Assembly (NCBI RefSeq): GCF_015207505.1
Contig: NZ_JADEWT010000008.1
Span: 1 to 64,000 of the forward strand
From: Tychonema sp. LEGE 06208
GTDB taxonomy: Bacteria > Cyanobacteriota > Cyanobacteriia > Cyanobacteriales > Microcoleaceae
Reading direction: 5' to 3'
Length of the DNA: 64,000 nt
A program made the translations under genes and the position numbers. The notes under the pieces are model-generated. The model searched no databases, had not been told where the DNA came from, and worked only from the letters and a program-made list of their open reading frames with translations. This document shows positions 1 through 7,859 of the stretch, piece after piece. The number at the start of each line of letters is the position of its first letter. The stretch's first letter is position 1.

Positions 1-43
1 CTGTTTCGATGTAAAGAGATTTGGCGTGTTCGGTCAGTTTCAT
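1..43 (-). CDS. Partial N-terminus, possible ISAzo13-type transposase
   Basis: An ATG at 41-43 on the minus strand opens a frame that runs off the left edge of the window after 14 codons (MKLTEHAKSLYIET). From memory, ISAzo13-family transposases often begin with a similar stretch, so a transposase is my best guess. Fourteen residues cannot settle it, and no terminal inverted repeat could be identified between here and the cobalamin gene. It is transcribed divergently from that gene. Confidence 0.3.
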   Translation of the reverse strand, partial: MKLTEHAKSLYIET

Positions 44-137
44 GATAGATTTTAGAGACATAAGATAGGCTGCACACTGAAATTATATTTTGACTATTAT
101 AGGATCAATCATTCTGTGGCGTTCTCTATATAAAACC

Positions 138-1961
138 GTGAATCGAGTTTCTCCCGCAATAGTTATCTTAGGTCAAAACAGCCTGCCGATCGCCCAAACC
201 ATCTCCGCAATCTTCCCAGGTTCCCAGATTTACGGTTTAGTCGATCGCACATCCGACACAGACATCAACTTTAGCAACTTCGGCGAAACACTGCGGGAAT
301 TGTTCGCAACCCAAACCCCAATCATCGCCATCTGCGCCGCCGGAATCATCATCCGCACCCTCGCCCCGCTGCTGTCAGACAAACGCGCCGAACCCCCAGT
401 CTTAGCCGTCGCCGAAGACGGAAGCGCCGTTGTACCGCTGCTGGGCGGTTTGCACGGCGTAAATGACTTGGCCAGAGAAATTGCCGCCGCCCTCGGCGTG
501 CAGCCCGCCATCACCACCACCGGAGATATCCGCTTTCGCACCGCCCTGCTGAGTCCTCCCCAAGGCTATTATTTGGCGAATCCAGAGGATGCGAAGACTT
601 TTATTTCAAATTTGCTCGCCGGGGCCAAAGTAAGCATTGAAGGGGATGCTAGCTGGCTTTGGGAGAGCAATTTGCCCTTAGCGCAGCCCGCCCCTAGGGG
701 GGCTGCGCCAACGGAGAGGATCGCCCCCGCAGCCAAATTAACCATCCGCGTCACCGAAAAAGCAGTTGTACCAACCCCAGATTGTTTAGTTTACCACCCG
801 CAAGTTGTGACATTTGCACTCACGCAACTATCAGATATCGAGCCAGAAAAAGCAATTTATTACGTGCAGCAAATCTTAGAAAATGCAGATTTAGCAGCAG
901 CCTCAGTTGCCGGATTTTTTGCTTTAAAACATGAGATGGGAAATCCGACTTTAGAAGCAATCAGTCAATTTTTCAAAGTTCCCGTGCGTTTTTTGAATCT
1001 TCCAGAACTTGTGGAATTCGACACAGTTAAATTAATACAATATAATTCCAGTTTTGATGTCACAGCCGCCCAAATTAGCCTGACAGCAGCGGGCGCAAAC
1101 AGTCAATTAATCGGGTACGATCGCACAAACGCCTTTTCTTGCGCGATCGCCCTGGCTGCAGAACCGATTGATGCAAGCGCGATCGGCATTAGTCGCGGCA
1201 AACTGGCGATCGTCGGTACCGGGCCCGGAGGCGCGCCCTGGATGTCGCCGGAAGTTAAGCAAATTTTGCGCGAAGCCACGGATTGGGTGGGTTACAAGTT
1301 TTATCTGGACTTAGCTGGAACCCTGCGAGAAGGACAAAAGCGGCACGATTCCGACAACCGCGAAGAGATCGATCGCGCCCGTTTTGCCCTAGATTTAGCA
1401 GCATCCGGCAAATCTGTCGCCGTGGTTTCGTCGGGAGATCCGGGGATTTTTGCGATGGCTGCGGCGGTGTTTGAGGCGATCGACTCTGACAGCAAACCCG
1501 AATGGCAAGGCATCGACATTCGGGTAGCACCGGGGATTTCTGCCATGCAGGCGGCTGCTGCTGCGATCGGAGCACCCCTTGGACACGATTTTTGTGCGAT
1601 TTCGCTTTCGGATATTCTCAAGCCTTGGGAGGTCATAGAACAGCGGATTGCGGCTGCTGCAAAGGCGGATTTAGTTATGGCATTTTACAATCCAATCTCG
1701 AAACAGCGGATTTGGCAATTGGGAAGGGCGATCGAGATTTTGTTGCAAACTCGCGATGCTAAAACCCCGGTTGTGTTGGGGCGAAACCTCGGCAGGCCAG
1801 GCCAATCCGTGCGCGTTTGCACCCTCGGCGAATTCCAGCCGGAAGATGCGGATATGAGAACTTTAGTAATTGTTGGTTCGAGTCAAACTCGGATTATTCC
1901 CCGCAAATATGGAGGAGATGTTTGGGTGTACACGCCGCGCAGGTACGATTTAAATTTGTAG
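138..1961 (+). CDS. cobJ: Fused cobalt-precorrin-5A hydrolase / precorrin-3B C17-methyltransferase (CbiG-CobJ)
   Basis: Corrin-ring enzyme of cobalamin biosynthesis carrying two activities. The first half (to about residue 340) looks like CbiG, with the conserved IRTLAPLLSDK and LGGLHGVNDLA segments. The second half is an SAM-dependent tetrapyrrole methylase, beginning at LAIVGTGPGG and containing SSGDPGIFAMAAA and the YNPIS segment typical of CobJ/CbiH. This fusion is common in cyanobacteria. The frame is open from a TTG at 90, but the GTG at 138 gives a more typical N-terminus leading straight into the first beta strand (SPAIVILGQ), so I prefer it. No other cobalamin gene is adjacent in the window. 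The B12-responsive riboswitch before metE shows that cobalamin level matters in this organism. Confidence 0.93.
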   Translation: MNRVSPAIVILGQNSLPIAQTISAIFPGSQIYGLVDRTSDTDINFSNFGETLRELFATQTPIIAICAAGIIIRTLAPLLSDKRAEPPVLAVAEDGSAVVPLLGGLHGVNDLAREIAAALGVQPAITTTGDIRFRTALLSPPQGYYLANPEDAKTFISNLLAGAKVSIEGDASWLWESNLPLAQPAPRGAAPTERIAPAAKLTIRVTEKAVVPTPDCLVYHPQVVTFALTQLSDIEPEKAIYYVQQILENADLAAASVAGFFALKHEMGNPTLEAISQFFKVPVRFLNLPELVEFDTVKLIQYNSSFDVTAAQISLTAAGANSQLIGYDRTNAFSCAIALAAEPIDASAIGISRGKLAIVGTGPGGAPWMSPEVKQILREATDWVGYKFYLDLAGTLREGQKRHDSDNREEIDRARFALDLAASGKSVAVVSSGDPGIFAMAAAVFEAIDSDSKPEWQGIDIRVAPGISAMQAAAAAIGAPLGHDFCAISLSDILKPWEVIEQRIAAAAKADLVMAFYNPISKQRIWQLGRAIEILLQTRDAKTPVVLGRNLGRPGQSVRVCTLGEFQPEDADMRTLVIVGSSQTRIIPRKYGGDVWVYTPRRYDLNL

Positions 1962-2541
1962 TAATAACTTGGGTTCCGATCTTTAAGGACTGGCTTTTGT
2001 GAGTGCGAACTTAATTAATTAGTCTTGGAGGGATGGGCAGTCTGAAACCGGGTTTGATGGACGAAAATTATCTGTTTTGACAGAAAGATCAGGTAAAAAA
2101 CCCGGTTTCTTCGGTCTTAATGCGTCTAGGAGTGTTAATCTCCGGTTAATTCTGCCTCTTGTTCGAGCTCAGAGTGTTCACTGAGATTGGCGATCGCCTT
2201 TGATGTCAGAAATTCTCCGTACTTAGGGCGATCGGCTGTCTGAAGCCGAGTTTCTTTGTCAGAGATCGATCGAATTTAGAGTTCTACTCAACCGCAGTCA
2301 GGATTTCAGCTTCATTTTTGGATATCTCTAATTTACATTGCAATCAATAATCTTTTAATTTGTAAATATAAAATTAAGGGCGATCGATATCTGCTACATT
2401 TCTTAATCCCGCGACAACTTTACCGTAAAAAAAAATAAACTTTTCACCACGATAACTCATCTATTCCCGTAGATATACCGAGAAAAGATTTTTTTGGATA
2501 ACATATGCTTAATCAAAAATTAAACAAACGGTTAAGAAAAA
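1962..2541. other. Intergenic region without a gene
   Basis: I see no credible reading frame in these 580 bases. The first part holds a dispersed hairpin repeat (2044-2109). The second part (about 2330-2540) is AT-rich and probably contains the promoter of the membrane protein that follows. Confidence 0.6.
2044..2109. repeat. Dispersed GAAACCGGGTTT / AAACCCGGTTTC hairpin element
   Basis: GAAACCGGGTTT at 2044 is answered by AAACCCGGTTTC ending at 2109, so the transcript could fold into a stem of about 12 pairs with a loop near 40 bases. The same pair of arms recurs between genes at several other places in the window. Confidence 0.7.
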
Positions 2542-3327
2542 ATGAAATTCCAAATTCCTCTAACTCCTGGGACTATCACCCAATTTTTGCTTCGAGTTGT
2601 AACCTGTCTGGTTGTAATATCTTTCTTAAGTGAGCTGGCCGCGTACTTCTTGCCTGGTGTCCGGTCTGAAAACTACTTCGTCAAGGTATTCAGCGTTAAT
2701 TCCGAGCGAAACATTCCAACCGCATACTCAGCTTTGGCATTGCTGTTTTGTTCTTTCTTGCTGGGTACGATCGCCTATATGAAAAATTTGGATAGTTGTC
2801 GCTACAAGAATCACTGGAAAGTTTTATCATTCATATTTTTATATATATCTATAGACGAAGCCGGTCAATTGCACGAAAAATTGGTACAACCGATGCGAAC
2901 CATGCTAAATGCCACAGGAATTCTTTACTTTACTTGGGTTGTGCCGGTGGGCATTCTAGTAGTGATATTTCTCTTATCCTACATTAAGTTTCTGTTCCAC
3001 CTTCCTGTTCCTACAAGAAAATTGTTTGTTGCAGCAACTGTTATTTATATTGGAGGAGCGCTAGGGATGGAATTGGTAGGGGCATACCAAGCTTCTGTAG
3101 CGGGAGAAGATAATATACCTTACAAGATAATAGTGACGGTTGAAGAGTCATTAGAAATGCTGGGCATCGTAGTATTTATCCACGCATTGACTTCATATAT
3201 CAAGACATATTTAGGCGGAGCCAGTTGGAATATTTCCATACAAGGAAAAAACACACAATTTACCGAACATGAAAATATCGGCATACCCGCCCTCAGCGAA
3301 CCAGCCAACACAAATATCTCAAGGTAA
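2542..3327 (+). CDS. Multi-pass membrane protein of unknown function
   Basis: I do not recognise this 261-residue protein. About six hydrophobic segments can be seen (roughly residues 16-38, 60-80, 92-104, 126-150, 160-182 and 203-222), so it is an integral membrane protein. Charged residues lie inside or beside the membrane segments: D105, E106, H111 and E112 in the ISIDEAGQLHEKL stretch, E177, and E201/E202/E205. That pattern could bind a metal or form an active site, but this is only inference. The C-terminal 40 residues are polar and probably cytoplasmic. It starts at an ATG after an AT-rich spacer and stands alone, with a hairpin repeat right behind its stop codon. Confidence 0.75.
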   Translation: MKFQIPLTPGTITQFLLRVVTCLVVISFLSELAAYFLPGVRSENYFVKVFSVNSERNIPTAYSALALLFCSFLLGTIAYMKNLDSCRYKNHWKVLSFIFLYISIDEAGQLHEKLVQPMRTMLNATGILYFTWVVPVGILVVIFLLSYIKFLFHLPVPTRKLFVAATVIYIGGALGMELVGAYQASVAGEDNIPYKIIVTVEESLEMLGIVVFIHALTSYIKTYLGGASWNISIQGKNTQFTEHENIGIPALSEPANTNISR

Positions 3328-3336
3328 ATCATTTAC

Positions 3337-3404
3337 AACCGGGTTTGATGAAGAACGAAAATACTGCATTCTGGTCTTGAATCACAATCAAAAACCCGTT
3401 TTTT
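3337..3404. repeat. Dispersed hairpin element, diverged copy
   Basis: AACCGGGTTTGATGAAG near 3337 pairs with AAAAACCCGTTTT near 3392. It is a diverged copy of the element at 2044-2109, sharing the GGGTTTGATG context. It lies just after the membrane protein gene and ends in a T-run, so it may act as its terminator. Confidence 0.6.
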
Positions 3405-3479
3405 TTAGTATTAGTTTGTCTGGGAATAGATGTTCTGCAATCTTCGGCGCACCAAACGAGTAATTAGAAGTGGAACAGC

Positions 3480-4241
3480 TTAGTTCACAGATGCCATCCT
3501 CACCTTTACTAAGAATTCACTAAGAGCAACCTTTGCATCAGGATTTGACGGTAAATGACTTGTCAAACTTGCCTCTTCTAATACATTGATTAGCCGATCG
3601 CGCTCCTGCTGATAAAATTCAATATCTGTATCTTCCAGCACAGATTTTTCCGCACCAGCCAGCTTGCGATCGATCAAATCGGGAATATACGACAACTGGA
3701 ACTTGTCGTTAAGTTTCACTAAATTCGCCTCAACTTCCCCCGTTTGCATCAAATGAATCCCCGCCAGCAACACCCGATAAACGTACAGCAGCGGCTTAAC
3801 TCGACGCGGGCTTTGCTTCTCAAACAATCTCCATTGAGTCTGAGCAAAACCGAGATAGTGGTGGCTGTGGTGCTTGGTAATGCAGTTCGAGGCGAGCTCT
3901 TTTAACTCTTCGTGTTCCTTGGTAGTGTAAACTATGAGTGGCGAATACAGTTGTTCCAACACGTAGCCGTTGCGCTTCAACAGCAACTCAAGAAACTTTT
4001 TAAGATCGTGAGTGACTAAATCGAGTTCCATTTTCTCCCGAACTTCCGAAACCTCGATTGTTTCTTCTCCCGCAATCAGTCCAATTACTTTCGGTAGCGG
4101 TAAGATATGTACTCCCCGCAAGTCGAAGTCAGAATCTGCGGAAGGAAAACCGTATAAGTGCGATCCGCTGACAGTCGCAAACAGCAGCGGGTAAGGTCGA
4201 ACTGAGATGATTTTGGCTAGATTAGAGATATATTCGATCAT
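3480..4241 (-). CDS. Predicted nucleotidyltransferase (COG3541-like)
   Basis: A 253-residue protein of the DNA polymerase beta superfamily of nucleotidyltransferases. The fingerprint is the GSHLYGFPSADSDFDLRG segment near residues 26-43, which gives the G-S motif followed by the D-x-D metal-binding pair (D38, D40). The rest is helical. These proteins transfer a nucleoside monophosphate to an acceptor, but the acceptor of this family is unknown. A second, diverged member lies immediately upstream on the same strand (4361-5302). The 119-base gap makes co-transcription possible but not certain. Confidence 0.85.
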   Translation of the reverse strand: MIEYISNLAKIISVRPYPLLFATVSGSHLYGFPSADSDFDLRGVHILPLPKVIGLIAGEETIEVSEVREKMELDLVTHDLKKFLELLLKRNGYVLEQLYSPLIVYTTKEHEELKELASNCITKHHSHHYLGFAQTQWRLFEKQSPRRVKPLLYVYRVLLAGIHLMQTGEVEANLVKLNDKFQLSYIPDLIDRKLAGAEKSVLEDTDIEFYQQERDRLINVLEEASLTSHLPSNPDAKVALSEFLVKVRMASVN

Positions 4242-4360
4242 TTTTCCAACATTTTATCAATGCTAATTTCAATTCCGGTTAAACAATCGTAAATAGCTGT
4301 AGTGGCGGGTTTTACCAACCATATATGTCTCAAATTAACGATCGCGTAAACCCGCCCCTT

Positions 4361-5302
4361 TTAGCCGATCGCACCTCTACGCGCTTCAATCAAAAACTGA
4401 TTAGCTTTCTCGTAATTAGGACGTTCCGGTAAGGAAGTTTCTGCAAAAGCGCGATCGAACTCTGCGTGCAAGCTCAATCGCCACCGATTCACCTCATCCC
4501 AGGATATTTCTTGATTGCGGATAGATAGCAATTGCGATCGAAAATCCTGCACCCGCACCGGCACAAACCCCTCCTTGAGCACCGTAATTCCCGACAGCAA
4601 CAAGCGAATCAAGTGCATCGCGTGCTTCGATCGCACTTCTCCTGTATTCCGCAAGTCTTGCTCCATTTTTTTAAATTGAGACAAAACGTAGCTATTGTAA
4701 GTTTGATAAATTAATTGAGACAGAAAGATTTCCCTAATTTCTAGCAATTCTTGTGCTACAGGAGAAACAGTTTCTACTAAAGGCGTGTACAAACATTCTA
4801 GCACATTGGGATTAGCTTTTAGTGCCAAAACCAGAAACTTTTGCAGTTCCCAATAACATTCCTGATTTTCCTTGTTTTCCAATTGTTCTGGAATGCCGTA
4901 AAGCGACCAATGAAGTATTGCCGGCGGCTGGTAAATCCCGCGCCTGTCTGTATCGGATTGCTCGTTATCCAAACCGTAGGCTCTGGAACCAACAATGCAG
5001 CGGTAAATTACAGAATCATAGAGGTTATATTCGGCGAGAAAATCTCCTCCTGAGTGCAATCCTTCGCTTTGAAACTGTTTGCGGATGCTGAATTCGTGTC
5101 GCCGCAGGCTAACTTGTGTTGCGTCTGGGAATTTGACTAAATATGCGTGGGAATTGTCGGTAGGCGATTGAACGATGACACCTACTAATCCCGGTTTCCA
5201 AGATTCGTTAGTTGCAGGATTTTTGACTTCAATTTTGGTGACAATTTGGGTTCCTGCGGGGATAATTAAGTTGAAATTTTGGGAAATATTGGCATTTGCC
5301 AT
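4361..5302 (-). CDS. Nucleotidyltransferase with extra N-terminal domain (COG3541-like)
   Basis: A 313-residue protein. Residues 1 to about 90 form an extra, beta-rich domain not present in the neighbour at 3480-4241. The nucleotidyltransferase core begins with VGSRAYGLDNEQSDTDRRG (G105, S106, D117, D119), which keeps the G-S and D-x-D signature. Both tandem genes share this core plus a helical tail containing an HLIRLLLSGI-type segment (HLMQ in the other). The extra domain has an SH3-like look (KPGLVGVIVQS, AYLVKFPDATQVSL) and may contact the substrate, which is inference. ATG start; substrate unknown. Confidence 0.85.
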   Translation of the reverse strand: MANANISQNFNLIIPAGTQIVTKIEVKNPATNESWKPGLVGVIVQSPTDNSHAYLVKFPDATQVSLRRHEFSIRKQFQSEGLHSGGDFLAEYNLYDSVIYRCIVGSRAYGLDNEQSDTDRRGIYQPPAILHWSLYGIPEQLENKENQECYWELQKFLVLALKANPNVLECLYTPLVETVSPVAQELLEIREIFLSQLIYQTYNSYVLSQFKKMEQDLRNTGEVRSKHAMHLIRLLLSGITVLKEGFVPVRVQDFRSQLLSIRNQEISWDEVNRWRLSLHAEFDRAFAETSLPERPNYEKANQFLIEARRGAIG

Positions 5303-5475
5303 GAGGGAACCTCCTGCGGTGGCACGAGCTACAATGTTAGTGTAACATAGATGTAGTATAAAATTCGAGCGAGAATTTTTAGCAATTCGGAAAAGTACAG
5401 CTACATACAGAATTCTGTTTAGCGAAAAAGCAAAAAGTTCTCTAATTTTATCGCTGCTTAATTTTTCGCTTTAGC

Positions 5476-6057
5476 TTATACCCCCTTTTCACTTTCATGT
5501 TGTGCAGGAAGTGCTACACGCCCATGAAAGTCATGATAACGATGTGAAAAGTCTTCTAAATATGGACTTTCAAGCACAGCACGTCGTTTAGAAAAATTAT
5601 TATTTATTTGATGGTATAAGAAATCAGCATCTATCGCAAAAATTTTTTTAAAATCTACTGTTAATTCTGGTATGCCTTCCTGAGATGATTCACATTCTAG
5701 AGGTATTTTTTCCAAAAAATGGTATTGCTGATAACGATTAGATTTAACTAAATTCCAATCTGCTGAATTTTGGTTGGGGCGAATTTCTTGAGCTGTAAAT
5801 ACTTGACAAAAAAGTATAGAATTTAATAACTTATTAGGTTTATCTCGATTTTGCCTAGCGCTATAGTCCCAATCTAAATCACAGTTTTGAGTAACAATAA
5901 TTGCATAAGGATGAACAATAGGTTTAAACTGAATTTGATCGAGGTTTGGAGAAGATTCACTTGCAACTGGTTTAATCTGTATAAGTCCAGTCAGAATTTC
6001 CCCTTGTCTAAGAGCCTCTTTGTCATTCGAGGCTCTGTAAATCAAAGGTTTACTCAT
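5476..6057 (-). CDS. Unknown protein, third gene of TIGR04255 cassette
   Basis: A 193-residue soluble protein that I cannot assign to a named function. It has a notable central segment, PYAIIVTQNCDLDWDY, with adjacent Asn, Cys and acidic residues that could be catalytic or metal-binding. It starts six bases after the stop of the gene before it, so it is almost surely translated from the same message as the TIGR04255-family gene. Base composition is AT-rich compared with genes on either side, which suggests acquisition. Function is unknown; a role with the two upstream genes is inferred from spacing alone. Confidence 0.7.
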   Translation of the reverse strand: MSKPLIYRASNDKEALRQGEILTGLIQIKPVASESSPNLDQIQFKPIVHPYAIIVTQNCDLDWDYSARQNRDKPNKLLNSILFCQVFTAQEIRPNQNSADWNLVKSNRYQQYHFLEKIPLECESSQEGIPELTVDFKKIFAIDADFLYHQINNNFSKRRAVLESPYLEDFSHRYHDFHGRVALPAQHESEKGV

Positions 6058-6063
6058 GGTTAG

Positions 6064-6468
6064 CTACTCAAAATCTAGGACTAAAGGCGGTCTGACTTCG
6101 CTAGGTAATACGCTACCAGTAAGTAATCCTAATTCTTTAGGTAAGGCAGTTTGTCCTAAATCCGACCGACAGTCACTATAATATTCCACCATTCGTTCAA
6201 GCACTTCAGATGCTTCTTGCAATCCTTCGGGAGTGTTAGCAAAAAGCAGATGGAGTAGCGTTAAACACTTAACCCAAGTGATGGTGTTTTGATTGAATTG
6301 ACCAAACCATTCACCACTAATAGGTGATTCGATGGAAACTTCGATTTTTAAGCTAGGAGTACCAGAGGCTAAAGTGTGCCGATACTGCGTCTGAGCAGGA
6401 GTAGGTAAAACTTCATACCTTTGTCCAATTATATTTTTGCTTTGAGTACCACCAGTTGTTACGTGCAT
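6064..6468 (-). CDS. Unknown protein, second gene of TIGR04255 cassette
   Basis: A protein of about 134 residues with no family I recognise. The frame stays open upstream to 6582, but that part overlaps the preceding gene in another frame. The ATG at 6466-6468 (MHVTTGGTQSKN) sits four bases after the TIGR04255 stop codon and is the natural start. The protein looks soluble and mainly helical in its second half (LTLLHLLFANTPEGLQEASE). It is the middle gene of a tight three-gene unit. Confidence 0.65.
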   Translation of the reverse strand: MHVTTGGTQSKNIIGQRYEVLPTPAQTQYRHTLASGTPSLKIEVSIESPISGEWFGQFNQNTITWVKCLTLLHLLFANTPEGLQEASEVLERMVEYYSDCRSDLGQTALPKELGLLTGSVLPSEVRPPLVLDFE

Positions 6469-6472
6469 AGGA

Positions 6473-7273
6473 TTATATTGGTTGAGGTTGCATTGCTCTG
6501 TGCAACTCTTCCGTGATACCCCACCGGAAGAGATTTCTGGCTGTATGGTTGTAGTTATCGAGTATTTTCCAGGCATTTTCACTTTTTTCTATTTTATCCT
6601 CAGTAAAAAAATCACTATCTAATAAATAAGCTGTTTCATCTATACCTCCTTCTGTGTCCCTAACGTTAACAAGCCCATGACTAAAATTAACTTGACCGAA
6701 TTCAGTTTTTAGCTGTAAATTTTTAACAAAATTTTGAATTGAATCTGCTACTTCTGGTGTATAAAGTTCAGAAGCAATATGTTGCGGTATTAATTCATGC
6801 CACTCTTTGTCTTTGATATTTAGTTTTGATCTAATAATTAAATCGCGATATCTTAGTCCTGTTCGTGAATAAAAAGAGGGATTATATATCTTTTCAAAAA
6901 GTTCTACAGCGCGTTTAAATTTATCAATAAAACTTTCATATCTTTCATACTTTGTCGTAGCAAGCGTGATAGAGTTTTTGTCTAAAGATATCTGGCAACT
7001 CAAGTCTTCTGACTTAAATTGATAAGTCAAGTCAATTGAAGTCAAGTCACTGGTAAAATTTGAGCTGAATTGGGTTAAAAGATTAGATAGCTCAACCGGG
7101 AACTGCAAATTTCTAGAAGTTTCAAAAATTGGGTATTCAAACCTTATACTATCTTGAAAGTCTACAGGCTGTTGGGTGGCAATTTTCAGGATAGTTGGAA
7201 ATCTAAGTTGAGCAATAACCTCAATTAGGGGGCTGTCCTCATAAATTACTCTTTCATAGTTTGGGAGCTTCAT
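6473..7273 (-). CDS. TIGR04255 family protein
   Basis: A 266-residue protein whose N-terminus (YEDSPLIEVIAQLRFP) carries the hallmark of the sporadically distributed TIGR04255 family, whose function is unknown. The length is normal for the family. The remainder is a beta-rich body with FYSRTGLRYRDLI near the middle, also characteristic. It is the first gene of a tightly packed minus-strand trio (gaps of 4 and 6 bases) that is AT-rich and lies beside a tRNA-Val gene. These are signs of horizontal acquisition. Confidence 0.8.
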   Translation of the reverse strand: MKLPNYERVIYEDSPLIEVIAQLRFPTILKIATQQPVDFQDSIRFEYPIFETSRNLQFPVELSNLLTQFSSNFTSDLTSIDLTYQFKSEDLSCQISLDKNSITLATTKYERYESFIDKFKRAVELFEKIYNPSFYSRTGLRYRDLIIRSKLNIKDKEWHELIPQHIASELYTPEVADSIQNFVKNLQLKTEFGQVNFSHGLVNVRDTEGGIDETAYLLDSDFFTEDKIEKSENAWKILDNYNHTARNLFRWGITEELHRAMQPQPI

Positions 7274-7400
7274 TTTTTTAAAGTATCCATTACCAATTAG
7301 AAGAGCGTCTATTACTCTAGCTTAACTTACTTCCAAACAGAATCACATTCAGGATCGATGCCATCGCCTTTTCCCAATCAAATTTTACAACTTAGAAATA

Positions 7401-7472
<72 letters not shown>

Positions 7473-7581
7473 GCAGATCGTTAACATATCACACTCACTC
7501 GATATTCGCAACTTAATTTTCCAAAAAATTCAGTTGCACTCGACACAATGCCCACAAGACAGGCATTTGTCGAGCCTAGAA

Positions 7582-7794
7582 TCAATCAACCTGCCACCAA
7601 CCCGCCGCAGGGCCGACGAACCGCACCACAATCCACCAACCCACCAACAGGCTAATCCCGATCCAGCTTCCGCGAGATGTCCACCTCACAAAATCTTCGC
7701 TTTGGGTTTTCGTGATTGGCAGCCACGAAACGATGCGCTCTTCTTTACCTAATTCGTCGCCGATCGACTCTTTACGACGCTTAGCTTCACCCAT
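7582..7794 (-). CDS. DUF2839 family small membrane protein
   Basis: A 70-residue protein starting MGEAKRRKE, the typical opening of the cyanobacterial DUF2839 family. A single membrane segment (about residues 43-62, ISLLVGWWIVVRFVGPAAGW) follows a hydrophilic, charged N-terminus. Function is unknown. It lies between the tRNA-Val and the helicase-like gene. Confidence 0.85.
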   Translation of the reverse strand: MGEAKRRKESIGDELGKEERIVSWLPITKTQSEDFVRWTSRGSWIGISLLVGWWIVVRFVGPAAGWWQVD

Positions 7795-7859
7795 AATTTT
7801 TGTCTGCTAAATCAGATTTCAATTGTATAACCAACCAAATTATACGCCAACAGGTCATC

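Noticed and set aside
6468-6582. Upstream extension of the second cassette gene.
   Set aside because: It overlaps the TIGR04255 coding region in another frame and begins without a ribosome site; the ATG at 6468 just after the stop is better.
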